Part shown: in pieces, positions 35,968 to 44,503 of the stretch
How positions within the stretch are numbered: position 1 is the stretch's first letter
Layout: each line of letters opens with the position of its first letter
Notes under the pieces: model-generated
Databases searched by the model: none
The model's input: only the letters and a program-made list of their open reading frames with translations
Told to the model about the DNA's origin: nothing
Translations under genes and position numbers: made by a program
Assembly (NCBI GenBank): GCA_903883645.1
Contig: CAISBR010000066.1
Span: 1 to 64,000 of the forward strand
Origin: an uncultured Myxococcales bacterium
GTDB taxonomy: Bacteria; Myxococcota_A; UBA9042
Length of the DNA stretch: 64,000 bases
Direction: 5' to 3'

Positions 35968-37340
35968 GTCAACTGGTTCTAGGTCTGGTGGGTTGCGCCA
36001 TCGGCATCGCGCTGATGTTGGCCGACATGTGGGCTCAGGGGTTGGGGATCGCCCTGGCGGCCATTGCGGGGCCGCAGTTGCTGCGTAACCCGGACCTAAT
36101 GGCCGTCACCACGTTGGCTCTGGCGCCGATTCAGATTGACTTGGGTAGCTCGATTACGCCGGTAAAGCTGTGGGCGCCGCTGGCCTTGGCGTCGGCCATG
36201 TTCGACTCGGCGCGCACCGGCAATTGGCGTCTGCCGCCCCCGGCACTGCTGGCAGGCTTTGGTGGGTTTTGCCTGTGGGGGCTCGTCTCCGAGACCAATG
36301 CGATGACCATTGCGCCCGAAGCGCTGCTGCTAGCGATGGGCGCCACGCTGCTGCAGGTCTACTTGCTGTGGCGGGCAGCAGCGACTCCGCAAGGCTTAAA
36401 GCGCGTAGCGATGGCTTACAGCGTTTTGATCATTGCTGTGGCGATCTCTGTGCCCATCATGGGGCCGGTCACGAACGGTGAAGAGCTCGGCACGCGCTAC
36501 GCCGGATTGTGCGGTGAGCCGAACTGGACGGGCGAAACCGCGGCCCGCGTGCTGCCACTGACGGCTGCGTTGGTGCTCGACCGCCTCAGTGGTACCAAGT
36601 TGCGCCTCCTTGGCGTCGTGGCGTCGGCGAGCGCGCTGTACGTGCAGTTTGCCTCAGCCTCGCGCGGTGGCACGCTGGCCATGCTGCTAGGGATGGCCGC
36701 ATTCGTGCTCGCCATGGCCGACAGTCTCCGCTCTGCTCTGCGCGGTCTGGGGGCGGTGGTGGTGGTTATTGCGGTGCTTTTGCTCCTCGCGCCGACGTCC
36801 TACTCCTATCGGGTGCTCGGCTCGTTCGGCTTTGGCGAGTACTCCACGGTTGAGTACGGCGACATTACCTCGGGTCGTGTGGCGCTCAACAGCATGGGCG
36901 TTGAAGCGTTTTTTGAGTCGCCGTGGCTTGGACTGGGCACGAGCGGTTGGCAGCAGCGCAACATGTCGCTGACAGGCATGGCCACCGCGATTCACAATGG
37001 TCCGCTTTCTGCCCTCGTGTCTTTCGGCCTGCCCGCGTTGGTTGCCTATGTGGCATGTGTGGTGTCCGCGCTCTTGGCCGGCTTCCGCGCACTGCGTAAG
37101 GCCGGTCCCTATCGTATCTATGTAGCCGCATTTATGGCGCACTTCGCCTCGGTCATGGTGTCGAGCCAAACGCTGAGCGACTTGATTCGCAACGTGGTCT
37201 GGGTGGCGCCCGGATTGGCGCTGGCCGCTGCGCACGTCGTCGACCTGTACAGCAGTGGCGCGATTGCGGCCGAAGCCCCTCAAGCTGCCGAGCCGAGCCG
37301 ACCGCGGCTACCGCTGACACTGCCGACGCCTTACCTCTAG
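35964..37340 (+). CDS. O-antigen ligase-like membrane protein
   Basis: A 458-residue protein with about twelve hydrophobic segments. Between them, FASASRGGTLAMLLG and the periplasmic loop ITSGRVALNSMGVEAFFESPWLGLGTSGW, followed by TAIHNGPLSAL, match the Wzy_C/WaaL ligase family (S-R-G, R-x-x-x-W/G-x-G, H-N motifs). It would join a polyprenyl-linked glycan to lipid A core, a protein or another glycan. ATG at 35964 overlaps the DUF4139 lipoprotein stop. No polysaccharide biosynthesis cluster is nearby, so the substrate is open. Confidence 0.8.
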   Translation: MSQLVLGLVGCAIGIALMLADMWAQGLGIALAAIAGPQLLRNPDLMAVTTLALAPIQIDLGSSITPVKLWAPLALASAMFDSARTGNWRLPPPALLAGFGGFCLWGLVSETNAMTIAPEALLLAMGATLLQVYLLWRAAATPQGLKRVAMAYSVLIIAVAISVPIMGPVTNGEELGTRYAGLCGEPNWTGETAARVLPLTAALVLDRLSGTKLRLLGVVASASALYVQFASASRGGTLAMLLGMAAFVLAMADSLRSALRGLGAVVVVIAVLLLLAPTSYSYRVLGSFGFGEYSTVEYGDITSGRVALNSMGVEAFFESPWLGLGTSGWQQRNMSLTGMATAIHNGPLSALVSFGLPALVAYVACVVSALLAGFRALRKAGPYRIYVAAFMAHFASVMVSSQTLSDLIRNVVWVAPGLALAAAHVVDLYSSGAIAAEAPQAAEPSRPRLPLTLPTPYL

Positions 37341-37426
37341 GTCAGGTATTGCGTTCGCATTTCGCCTAAGGACTTGGGCAACTGGACCGGCAAAGGGTCT
37401 GGGGCGCCGGGCGCGCAGCGGCCAAT

Positions 37427-38419
37427 CTAGCGCACGACGTGGCTCGCGCCGGCAGCCATTCGCTCGACCCCACCGTCAAAAATCCCTGCTCGCAGAGCCG
37501 CTTGTACGGCCTCTTCGACGGAGTACTGTGGCGTCCAGCGCGTCACCGTGCGCAGCCGCGCGCCATCGAGTGTCGCCGAATAGCGAATGTAATCAAGCTC
37601 CGCAGCTGGGAAATCGGCGAGCCGGAGCTGAAATAGCTGGCGCGCGAGTCCGGGCAGCAGCAGGTGGGGCACCTCCCACGTTGGCTTGCCAGTCAGCCCC
37701 ACAAGGGTGCGCAAGGGCAGGGCGTCGGCGCCTACCACATTGAACACGCCGCGCACGCCGGGGCGGGCCGCCGCCAAGATCGCCGACACAGCATCTTCTT
37801 CGTGGAGCACTTGCACCATTGGATCGAAGCCGAGCAGTACTGGAATCTGCTGCAGTCTCAGGTAGTTCGATACCGCGTTGCGCACGCCACCCACAATATG
37901 CGCCGGGCGCAGCACCACCGTTTCAATCTCTGGGAACTTCCAGAAATACGACTGGGCAAACATGTCGACCGCGATCAGGTCGCGCATGCCTGCGAAGCGT
38001 TGGGCACCCAGCAGGGGCGCGTCCTCGCCGATGTAGGCCGGGTTGTCGCTTTGCGGGCCATACACGTCGCCGGTCGAGAGGATCACCACCTTGGGCACAT
38101 CGTAACGCTGGGCAAACTCAAGAATCTGCTTAGTTCCCAGCAGGTTCCAGGTGTAGTGTTCGCTCACGCCTTGGCGCGGGTCGTGCATGAGGCCCAAGTG
38201 GTAGATCACGTCGACGCGCCGCGTGCGGAACAGGTCCTCGCAGGCCTTGCGGCGAATATCGATACGCAAGTGCTCCACATCCGATGGCTTTCGTAAGAAA
38301 GGCCGCCGATCGATGCCAATGACGCGCGTATCGGGTTCGCGGTGCAGCCGCCGTGCCAATAGCTGGCCCAGACGACCACTGACCCCGGTAACCACCGCTA
38401 GCGTCTTGCGTTTCGCCAT
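37427..38419 (-). CDS. Extended SDR (NAD-dependent epimerase-like), catalytic dyad replaced
   Basis: A 330-residue Rossmann-fold protein with VTGVSGRLGQLLARRL binding NAD(P) and STGDVYGPQ as the usual Ser-containing strand. At the place of the catalytic YxxxK it reads RFAGMRDLIA, so Tyr and Lys are replaced by Phe and Arg. It may therefore be a non-catalytic or altered enzyme. The upstream gene is a lysophospholipid acyltransferase-like protein; a similar SDR/acyltransferase pair occurs in Mycobacterium (Rv0501/Rv0502), from memory. The start is ATG at 38419, 15 nt from the acyltransferase stop. Confidence 0.82.
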   Translation of the reverse strand: MAKRKTLAVVTGVSGRLGQLLARRLHREPDTRVIGIDRRPFLRKPSDVEHLRIDIRRKACEDLFRTRRVDVIYHLGLMHDPRQGVSEHYTWNLLGTKQILEFAQRYDVPKVVILSTGDVYGPQSDNPAYIGEDAPLLGAQRFAGMRDLIAVDMFAQSYFWKFPEIETVVLRPAHIVGGVRNAVSNYLRLQQIPVLLGFDPMVQVLHEEDAVSAILAAARPGVRGVFNVVGADALPLRTLVGLTGKPTWEVPHLLLPGLARQLFQLRLADFPAAELDYIRYSATLDGARLRTVTRWTPQYSVEEAVQAALRAGIFDGGVERMAAGASHVVR

Positions 38420-38434
38420 ACTCTGCCCCTGGGA

Positions 38435-39448
38435 TTAGATGAAGATGCCGCGCCGCTCGGCTAGGCCCCGGTCAAGCATAGCCTGTATCGCCGCGCGCAC
38501 CTTGGCCACCTTGCCCGCCACCACGGCGTCATCGTCGTTGGCGTCGCCAGAAAACTCCATGGGTTCGCCAAAGTACACATGGTACTTCACCGGCGCCGGC
38601 AACATGGCCAGCGGCCCCAGCAGCGGCATCAGCGGTGTGAGCGGTGCCGACGGCATGTTCAGCAGGCGTGCGAGCGGTTCCATGTTCAGCAGGTTGACCG
38701 TCTGCTCCTCGGCGCCCACCACGGCAATCGGCACGATCGGCACCTTGCTCTCGAGCGCCAAGCGCATGAAACCCTGTCCAAAAGCCGTCATGCGGTAGCG
38801 GTGGCGAAACGGCTTGCTAATGCCGCGCGCGCCTTCTGGGAATACCAGCACGGCCTCTTCGCTCTCGAGCAACCTGCGGCAATTGTCGGGTAGGCCGGTC
38901 ACTTGCCCCATGCGGTTGCAGAACGTGCCGAAAAACGGCAGCGAGGTCGCGAACTTCTCGACCATCGACCGCACCATCCGCGGCGGGTCGCGATCCAGCA
39001 GCAGCGCAGCGCCGATAGCCACGCCATCAAACGGCAGCTGGCCAGAGTGGTTCGAAATCAGCAGGCAACGGCCTTCGGGCACGCGCTGGATGTCGTGAAC
39101 TTCGGTACGAAACCAGACGCGATACAGAAACTCGAGCGCTGGTGCGTACTTGCGAACCTCGGTGGGGGCAAAGCCGAATGAGTCGGTGCCGTGCGGCCCT
39201 TGGTTATTCGACGCCAGCAGGTGGGCGATGCGCCGCTCAAGCTCGTCTTGCGGGGTGCGCCAGCTGTTGGACAGCAGCAGTGACGCCACCTCTTGCGAAG
39301 CCTCGCTAAACTCGTGCGCCACCTGCTCGGCGATGGTGCGGCGCCGCTCAGGCTCGGTCCAATGTGCTAGCTGCGTCGCCAAGTTATGGCCGATCGTCTG
39401 CCCAACGGCCTGCAAACGCTGTAGGTTGTCGACCACGGACCCTGCCAC
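38435..39448 (-). CDS. Lysophospholipid acyltransferase family protein
   Basis: A 337-residue acyltransferase. The catalytic block NHSGQLPFDG near residue 150 matches the longer-spaced NH...D motif of the Rv0502/DAGAT-like group rather than the PlsC HX4D. LVFPEGARGISKPF is the acyl-acceptor glycerol-phosphate-binding motif, and VPIVPIAVVG the next strand. I chose the GTG at 39448 because AAGGA lies 8 nt upstream; the longer frame starts with TTG at 39496. It precedes the SDR gene on the same strand. Its likely job is acylation of a membrane lipid or storage lipid. Confidence 0.8.
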   Translation of the reverse strand: MAGSVVDNLQRLQAVGQTIGHNLATQLAHWTEPERRRTIAEQVAHEFSEASQEVASLLLSNSWRTPQDELERRIAHLLASNNQGPHGTDSFGFAPTEVRKYAPALEFLYRVWFRTEVHDIQRVPEGRCLLISNHSGQLPFDGVAIGAALLLDRDPPRMVRSMVEKFATSLPFFGTFCNRMGQVTGLPDNCRRLLESEEAVLVFPEGARGISKPFRHRYRMTAFGQGFMRLALESKVPIVPIAVVGAEEQTVNLLNMEPLARLLNMPSAPLTPLMPLLGPLAMLPAPVKYHVYFGEPMEFSGDANDDDAVVAGKVAKVRAAIQAMLDRGLAERRGIFI

Positions 39449-39634
39449 GGCTTGCTTCCTTACTGGCCAATGGGCCGCCGGCGAGCCTACGGGCAAGCTG
39501 CCGAAGGGTCAATCGCCCGGGGCGAGGATGGGCTTGCCGCCGCCGCATGGCACACCCAGCCTGCCCAGCCGGTTTGGTAGTTGGCACCCCAGCCGGTCAA
39601 TGGTACGCTGCCGCGATCCGGAGGACGACTCGCC

Positions 39635-41419
39635 ATGCTCAACCTGTTGCCGCGTTTGACTTTCTTGCGATGCGCGTTGGCGGTGTTGCCGCTCATGCTG
39701 CTGCTGACCCTGGCAGCGCCGACGGTCATGGCATCGACGCCTAGTCTCCTCGGCGTGACCGGCGCCGTCACCTCGAGCGGCGGTGCGGCTCCCGATGGAG
39801 CCTACGATCTGACATTTTCGCTCTACAAGGACCAGATTGGCGGCACCGCGCTGTGGTCGGAAGGGCCGCTGACCGTTGGCGTTAAGAGTGGAATGTTTTC
39901 CGTCAACTTGGGCGTTACCAAGGCCCTGCCACCAGCCGTGATGGCGACGGCGCAATGGGTCGGCGTGGCGGTCGCCCAAGAAGCGGAAATGCCACGCAAG
40001 CAGTTGACGTCTGTGCCATTTGCGCTGCGATCGCTCGTCACAGAGACCGTGGATTGCACGGGTTGCATTGGGCTGAAGCAGTTGTCGCCCGATGTGACCA
40101 ACGCCTTCGCCCTCGCGACGGACCTGGTCCTGTACGCCAAAGTGGCGACCCTCGCCGACGTCGCCAGCACCGGCAATTTTGGTGATCTGAAGGGCGTGCC
40201 CGTGTTGCCTCAAGTCGGCAAGAGCTGCGGCACAGGCTTGGTTATGAAGGGGATTTTGGCCAACGGCAGCTACGAGTGTGCCACCAGTGCCATCGCCGCC
40301 GCCGGTCTGCCCGCCGATGGCCTCGACGAGGTGTCGAACGGAGTGCTTTCGACCCAGTTCACCGACGCGTTCCCCGGCGCCACCGACAAGCCCATCCCAG
40401 ACGGCTTGGGCGCAGGGGTGACCGACACCATTACCATACCGACCACGGGCAATGTTCAGAAGCTCTGGATTGCCTTCAGCGGCACCAACTCCGACATGTC
40501 GAAGCTAAAGATAGACCTCTACGCCCCTGGCAAGCCGGTCGCCTACACCCTCTACGACGGCGGCAAGACGGGCACTAGCCTCGCCGTCAACTTCAACACG
40601 GACCTTGGCTTGGTATCGGGCGACTTGAACGGCGACTGGTTGGGCAAAGACCTGAAGGGCACGTGGTCGCTAGTCGTCAAAGACATCGCCGACAACCTGC
40701 CCGCAACCGACGATGGCAAGTTCACTTGGTCGCTCAAGATCCAGACCAACGCGAACAATAAAGTGGCCATCAATGGCGCGGTAGGGGTGGCGGGCGATCT
40801 CAGCGTGTCGGGCAGTGTCACGCTCGGCGCCTCGGCGCAGGCCCGCTTGCTTTTCCCCGCCGGCTCGCGCCCCGTGCTCTACGGCGAATACATCGACGGT
40901 TTGGCGGCGGGCAGCCTGATGGGCACCAAGTACGAAACGGCAGCGGCGGTGCCATTTAGCGATAACGCCGCCCTACACAATGCGGTAACGGAGCTGCACT
41001 GGGCCGACGCCAAGGGCAATATTCAGTTCCAACGCGGCGTGGGCTACACCTCGTCGCTCACCGACGGCAGCCGCCAGTACGTCGTCGTGTTCATCAAGAA
41101 TCCCACTTCGGCGGCCGTCACACGCAGCATCTGTGCGCATTACTCTTCGCTCAACGCCACCTACACCGCCAGCCTGGCCCTCAACGGCACGGCGGTATGG
41201 ACCCTGGCGACGAACACCGTGAACGACAACTGCCAAAACGTCACGTTCCCGGCCAACACCGCCTCGACGTTGGTCTTAAAGACCGCGGCCTTCTACCTGA
41301 CGTCGACATACAACATGCACCGCCTCTGGGCCGGTTTCGGCAGCGGCAGTCTCGACTTGACGGGTACCGGTCTCGAGTGGGATTACGACCGCTACTACGC
41401 TTGGATGCTAGGTAAGTAG
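39635..41419 (+). CDS. Secreted surface protein with P-domain-like module
   Basis: A 594-residue exported protein. The signal peptide ends PTVMA. Then: an N-terminal beta domain (GAVTSSGG..DGAYDLTFSLY, about 40-130), a Cys pair TGCIG linker, GKSCGTGLVMKG...YECA (about 205), and a P/Homo-B proprotein-convertase-like domain (about 262-372, TITIPTTGNVQKLWIAFSG, KGTWSLVVKD). The C-terminal 220 residues are unassigned beta-rich. ATG at 39635 follows GGAGG. The 685-residue protein at 56826 has the same N-terminal architecture with a different C-terminus. No protease domain is present. Confidence 0.75.
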   Translation: MLNLLPRLTFLRCALAVLPLMLLLTLAAPTVMASTPSLLGVTGAVTSSGGAAPDGAYDLTFSLYKDQIGGTALWSEGPLTVGVKSGMFSVNLGVTKALPPAVMATAQWVGVAVAQEAEMPRKQLTSVPFALRSLVTETVDCTGCIGLKQLSPDVTNAFALATDLVLYAKVATLADVASTGNFGDLKGVPVLPQVGKSCGTGLVMKGILANGSYECATSAIAAAGLPADGLDEVSNGVLSTQFTDAFPGATDKPIPDGLGAGVTDTITIPTTGNVQKLWIAFSGTNSDMSKLKIDLYAPGKPVAYTLYDGGKTGTSLAVNFNTDLGLVSGDLNGDWLGKDLKGTWSLVVKDIADNLPATDDGKFTWSLKIQTNANNKVAINGAVGVAGDLSVSGSVTLGASAQARLLFPAGSRPVLYGEYIDGLAAGSLMGTKYETAAAVPFSDNAALHNAVTELHWADAKGNIQFQRGVGYTSSLTDGSRQYVVVFIKNPTSAAVTRSICAHYSSLNATYTASLALNGTAVWTLATNTVNDNCQNVTFPANTASTLVLKTAAFYLTSTYNMHRLWAGFGSGSLDLTGTGLEWDYDRYYAWMLGK

Positions 41420-41428
41420 CTCGCGTTG

Positions 41429-42841
41429 TTACGGTTTTGTGCCAGCTGGCTGCTTCTCAGCCGACTCGGCCAGCGCCGCGCCCGGGTCTAGATCGCACCC
41501 GACGGCAAATAGCACCTCAGCCCGCGCTACCACCAGATCACGTAAACCTTCGTAATGATTGCGCTTGGCCTGCAAGAAAGCCACAAGGCCGTCGAGCACA
41601 TCGCGCGCCTCGCCGGTGCCAGTCGTGTAGTTCGCCGCAGCAAAGGCCAGCCAGCGTTGCGCCGCCTTGATCTGCTCGCCGGTCAGCTTGGCCGTGGCCT
41701 GCTGCCGCGCAAAATCCTGATGGGCTTTACGTACCTGCAGCGCAATCCCCGTCTTGGCAAAGCGGGCCTGCGCCTGAATCTCGGCCGATGTCGCCTTCGC
41801 CGCCTCGACCCGCGCTTTGGCCGCCATGGGGTCCAGATTCCAAAGAAAACCTAGACCTACGCCGCCTGCGACAATGTTGTACGGGTCGTTATGATAGGGA
41901 TTGGGGTCGTCGTCGCGATTGGGCGCCCAGCCCAGCTCAAGTTGCCCTGCCACCGCCACAATCGGCGCATTGGCCCGCGCTTCGGCCTTTGCCAGCGCCT
42001 CGGTGGCCTGCAGCCCGTGATCAATCTGCTGCCACTCCGGGCGCATATGGCTCGCCAGCCGCAGCAGCGTCGCAGGTTCGGGCACGCCCGGCACGTCGTC
42101 CAGGCTCGGCAGCCGCTCGAGTGCCAGCGTCAGCGTCGCCTCGTCGGGCATGTCCATCGCCTGTCGCAGCGCCTGTAGACTCAGCTCGGCGCCATTCTCG
42201 ACCTGCAGCGCCAGCCGCTCGACCTCTAACTGCCCATACCGCAAGCGATCTAGCTCAACCTGGGTGACCTTGCCGGTCCCTTCAGCGAACAGCGTCTGCG
42301 CCTTGTCGAAGGCCTCGCCCACCGTTTTCCGTGCCAGCTGCAGCGAGGGCAGCAGGCTGCGGGCATACAGGTGCAGGGTATGCAATCGTCTGATTTCTAG
42401 AGCCAAAATGTTGCGCGTCTCGCGCACCCGCGCCACTTCGACCAGGGCGCGCTGGCGGGCAGCCTCGGCACCGCTTTCGACCCGGCCAAAACTGTAGATA
42501 GGCCACGCCAAGGTCGCCTGCAAGCGGGCATAGGGCCCCCACGCGCCCGGCGAATAGTCATTGGTTACACGGGTATTGGCCCCCGTGCCGTGCACAGCAA
42601 ACGTAGGTGCCACAAAGCCCATGGCGTTCAGCTTGGGCCAATAGACCGACTCGACCTCGGCCAAGCGGGCTTGCCATTGTTGTACACGGGCTTGCGCCTC
42701 ATCGACCCGCGGCGATCGCCCCAGCGCGTAGCGCACGCAGGCCTCGGCATCGAGCGGCACGTCGTCGGCCCAGCTCGGCACGCCAACGCATTGCAGCAAA
42801 ATCAGCAAGATCCAGCGCCAAGGGCGAGCACGACCGGTCAA
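41429..42841 (-). CDS. TolC family outer-membrane efflux protein
   Basis: A 470-residue exported TolC/OEP protein. Two repeats of long helices with the AEVESVYWPKLNAMG start and the LDGLVAFLQAKRNHYEGLRDLVVARAEVLFAVG end match outer-membrane efflux proteins. Signal peptide ends VPSWA. The TTG start overlaps the stop of the mlaC-like gene as TTGA, so the pair is co-translated. There is no RND or MFP partner in the operon, which fits a lipid-transport or bespoke export partner rather than a standard drug pump. Confidence 0.87.
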   Translation of the reverse strand: MTGRARPWRWILLILLQCVGVPSWADDVPLDAEACVRYALGRSPRVDEAQARVQQWQARLAEVESVYWPKLNAMGFVAPTFAVHGTGANTRVTNDYSPGAWGPYARLQATLAWPIYSFGRVESGAEAARQRALVEVARVRETRNILALEIRRLHTLHLYARSLLPSLQLARKTVGEAFDKAQTLFAEGTGKVTQVELDRLRYGQLEVERLALQVENGAELSLQALRQAMDMPDEATLTLALERLPSLDDVPGVPEPATLLRLASHMRPEWQQIDHGLQATEALAKAEARANAPIVAVAGQLELGWAPNRDDDPNPYHNDPYNIVAGGVGLGFLWNLDPMAAKARVEAAKATSAEIQAQARFAKTGIALQVRKAHQDFARQQATAKLTGEQIKAAQRWLAFAAANYTTGTGEARDVLDGLVAFLQAKRNHYEGLRDLVVARAEVLFAVGCDLDPGAALAESAEKQPAGTKP

Positions 42842-43467
42842 GGTGCCGCCTCGCCGCGCTTCTTGCGTTCGTCGTTGTAGCGGCTCTCAAGCTTCTTGAG
42901 CAGGCCTGGCACGCCGTCTTTCGCAATAATCTTGCCAAATTGATTGCGGTAGTCGCTTACCAACGAGGCCCCGTCGAAGGCGACGTCGTACACACGCCAG
43001 TTGTCGCCGCTGTGCTTCCAGCGAAAGGTCACATCCGTTTCGAGATCGTCGGCCTCTTTGCGCGCGTGCACGATCACGTCGGCCAGATCGCCTTGCTGCG
43101 GACCCAGCTTCGTCGACCACTTGGCACCGCGCAGCGCGTCGGGATACGCCACCAGGCGAATAAGCTCCCAAAAAAGCTCGCCGTAGCGCGCTAACTGCGG
43201 TGCGGCAAACTTGGACTTGTAGGGGGCAATGGCCTCCGCAGTCAGCGCATCCCGGTCAAAAAAGCTGTCGAGCCGCTTGTACGTCTCGGCGTTGGCCTTC
43301 TTCATGGCATCGGTCGGGGCTTGGCCCGGCTTGGCCGACTGCACACCTTCAAAGGTCTTGAGCAGAGCCTGGGTGCGCACCAAGGGCGCATCGAGCGCCA
43401 AGGCCGAACTACTGGCAAGTGCGATCGTGATGGCGAGTGAGCCGATAATTAAGAAGAATTTCTGCAA
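42838..43467 (-). CDS. MlaC/Ttg2D-type phospholipid-binding protein
   Basis: A 209-residue periplasmic protein of the MlaC (toluene tolerance Ttg2D) family. The signal peptide ends SSSALA. The mature part has LDSFFDRDALTAEAIAPYK, ELFWELIRLVAYP and DLETDVTFRWKHSGDNWRVYDVAFDGASLVSDYRNQF, the conserved tail of the family. MlaC carries phospholipid between the outer-membrane MlaA and inner-membrane MlaFEDB. I chose the TTG at 43467 because GGAGGAGG lies just upstream; the longer frame adds 17 residues before the signal peptide. mlaA, D, E, F and B are not in the window. Confidence 0.87.
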   Translation of the reverse strand: MQKFFLIIGSLAITIALASSSALALDAPLVRTQALLKTFEGVQSAKPGQAPTDAMKKANAETYKRLDSFFDRDALTAEAIAPYKSKFAAPQLARYGELFWELIRLVAYPDALRGAKWSTKLGPQQGDLADVIVHARKEADDLETDVTFRWKHSGDNWRVYDVAFDGASLVSDYRNQFGKIIAKDGVPGLLKKLESRYNDERKKRGEAAP

Positions 43468-43591
43468 GGGGCCTCCTCCGAGCGCAGCGATGCTACGCCA
43501 AACCCGTCGCCTCAGCAACGCGCGCGGCGGCTTGCCTATTCGCTGCGGCCGATTACATTGCGTCCATCAACCTCCATCAACCTAGCCGAAC

Positions 43592-43621
43592 TTGACGAAC
43601 CGTTCGGCCATGCGCTACAGT
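43592..43621 (+). promoter_or_regulatory. Sigma70-like promoter for the TetR gene
   Basis: TTGACG at 43592-43597 and TACAGT at 43616-43621 are separated by 18 nt, a good sigma70-type promoter reading toward the TetR gene. The first operator palindrome (43596-43606) starts inside the -35 element and extends into the spacer, and the second lies just past the expected start of transcription. Confidence 0.6.
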
Positions 43622-43649
43622 GTGTGCGCCGTACTGAACAAGCGTTCAG
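43596..43649. promoter_or_regulatory. Two GAAC/GTTC palindromic operators
   Basis: CGAAC at 43596-43600 and GTTCG at 43602-43606 form one perfect palindrome with a 1-nt spacer. CTGAAC at 43634-43639 and GTTCAG at 43644-43649 form another with a 4-nt spacer. Shared GAAC/GTTC arms suggest one dimeric repressor, most simply the divergently placed TetR regulator acting on its own gene and on the mlaC-tolC operon. Confidence 0.6.
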
Positions 43650-43757
43650 AACAGCACCACCCGAATTCTCGTTTCCACAACCCACGTCTCCTTGGAAGAC
43701 TGCCGCGTACCACCGCCTCGCCTCTCGGCAAATGTACGCTCGGAGCAAGATAACACC

Positions 43758-44396
43758 TTGACTCACCTCGTTAAACCCGGCGACGAACGGCGTAGCCGCG
43801 AGACCCGACGCGCGCAAGACGACATCTTGTCGGCGGCGGCCCGGGTGTATGCCGAGTGCGGCGTCGAGGGCACCACGGTGCGCCGCATCGCTGAAGAAGC
43901 AGGCTATACGCCCGCGGCTTTGTACTCGTATTTCGAAGGTAAAGAGCAGATTTTCGACGGGTTGGTGCACCGCATGCGCCAGTCGCTGCTCGACACGTTC
44001 GATGTGCGGTTGCCGGCCAATCTCGATTTTGCGCATCAGCTTGAATTTCTGCTCATTCGTCAGCTCGAACTGCTGCAAGGGCAGTGGCAGGCGTGCATGG
44101 TCTTCTTCTTGTTGCGGGCCATGAAGCCCCACGACGACGCCTGTGTCGATGCTGCGCCCCACGCGGGTTTCGCGGCCTTGCCCCGGCGGCTGAGCCTGTG
44201 GCTTGAGCAGGCTGGCGCCGAGCGCGCGCTTGCGGTGCCGTGCGACGAGGCAGCCTATTTGCTTGTCGGACTGACGATCGCTATGTTTCGCCGGTGGCTG
44301 CAGGATCGCGGGGCTCAGCCTCTCGTCGATGTCGCCCCACGAATTGTGCACTTGTTCTTGTACGGTGCTGCGGCACCACCCCGTTCCACTTCCTGA
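43758..44396 (+). CDS. TetR family transcription regulator
   Basis: A 212-residue repressor. The N-terminal HTH has ILSAAARVYAECGVEGTTVRRIAEEAGYTPAALYSYFEGKEQIF, the standard TetR pattern, with a variable all-helical ligand domain after it. The TTG at 43758 is the most likely start; a TTG at 43692 would add 22 residues unlike TetR proteins. It is divergent from the mlaC-tolC operon and sits under a promoter with two palindromic operators, so it probably represses itself and that operon. The inducer may be a lipid or hydrophobic compound, by analogy with Ttg systems. Confidence 0.88.
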   Translation: MTHLVKPGDERRSRETRRAQDDILSAAARVYAECGVEGTTVRRIAEEAGYTPAALYSYFEGKEQIFDGLVHRMRQSLLDTFDVRLPANLDFAHQLEFLLIRQLELLQGQWQACMVFFLLRAMKPHDDACVDAAPHAGFAALPRRLSLWLEQAGAERALAVPCDEAAYLLVGLTIAMFRRWLQDRGAQPLVDVAPRIVHLFLYGAAAPPRSTS

Positions 44397-44412
44397 GTTT
44401 CCCGTTGCCGAT

Positions 44413-44448
44413 GCGCCAAGTTTGGACCGACAGAGGTAGGCTTGGCGC
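44413..44448. repeat. Inverted repeat upstream of the inositol phosphate synthase gene
   Basis: GCGCCAAG at 44413-44420 pairs with CTTGGCGC at 44441-44448, 8 bp perfect with a 20-nt loop, in the 107-nt gap between the TetR gene and the GTG of ino1. It may be a regulator site or a stem ending the tetR transcript. No T-run follows. Confidence 0.45.
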
Positions 44449-44503
44449 TCCCTTCGAACACTTCAGCTTGCAAGGCCAGGAACATGGCCGAATACGGAGA
44501 GTC

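Noticed and set aside
37404..37414. GCGCC-G-GGCGC palindrome as a bidirectional terminator between convergent genes.
   Set aside because: A one-base loop cannot form a stable hairpin as drawn, and there is no T-run on either side.
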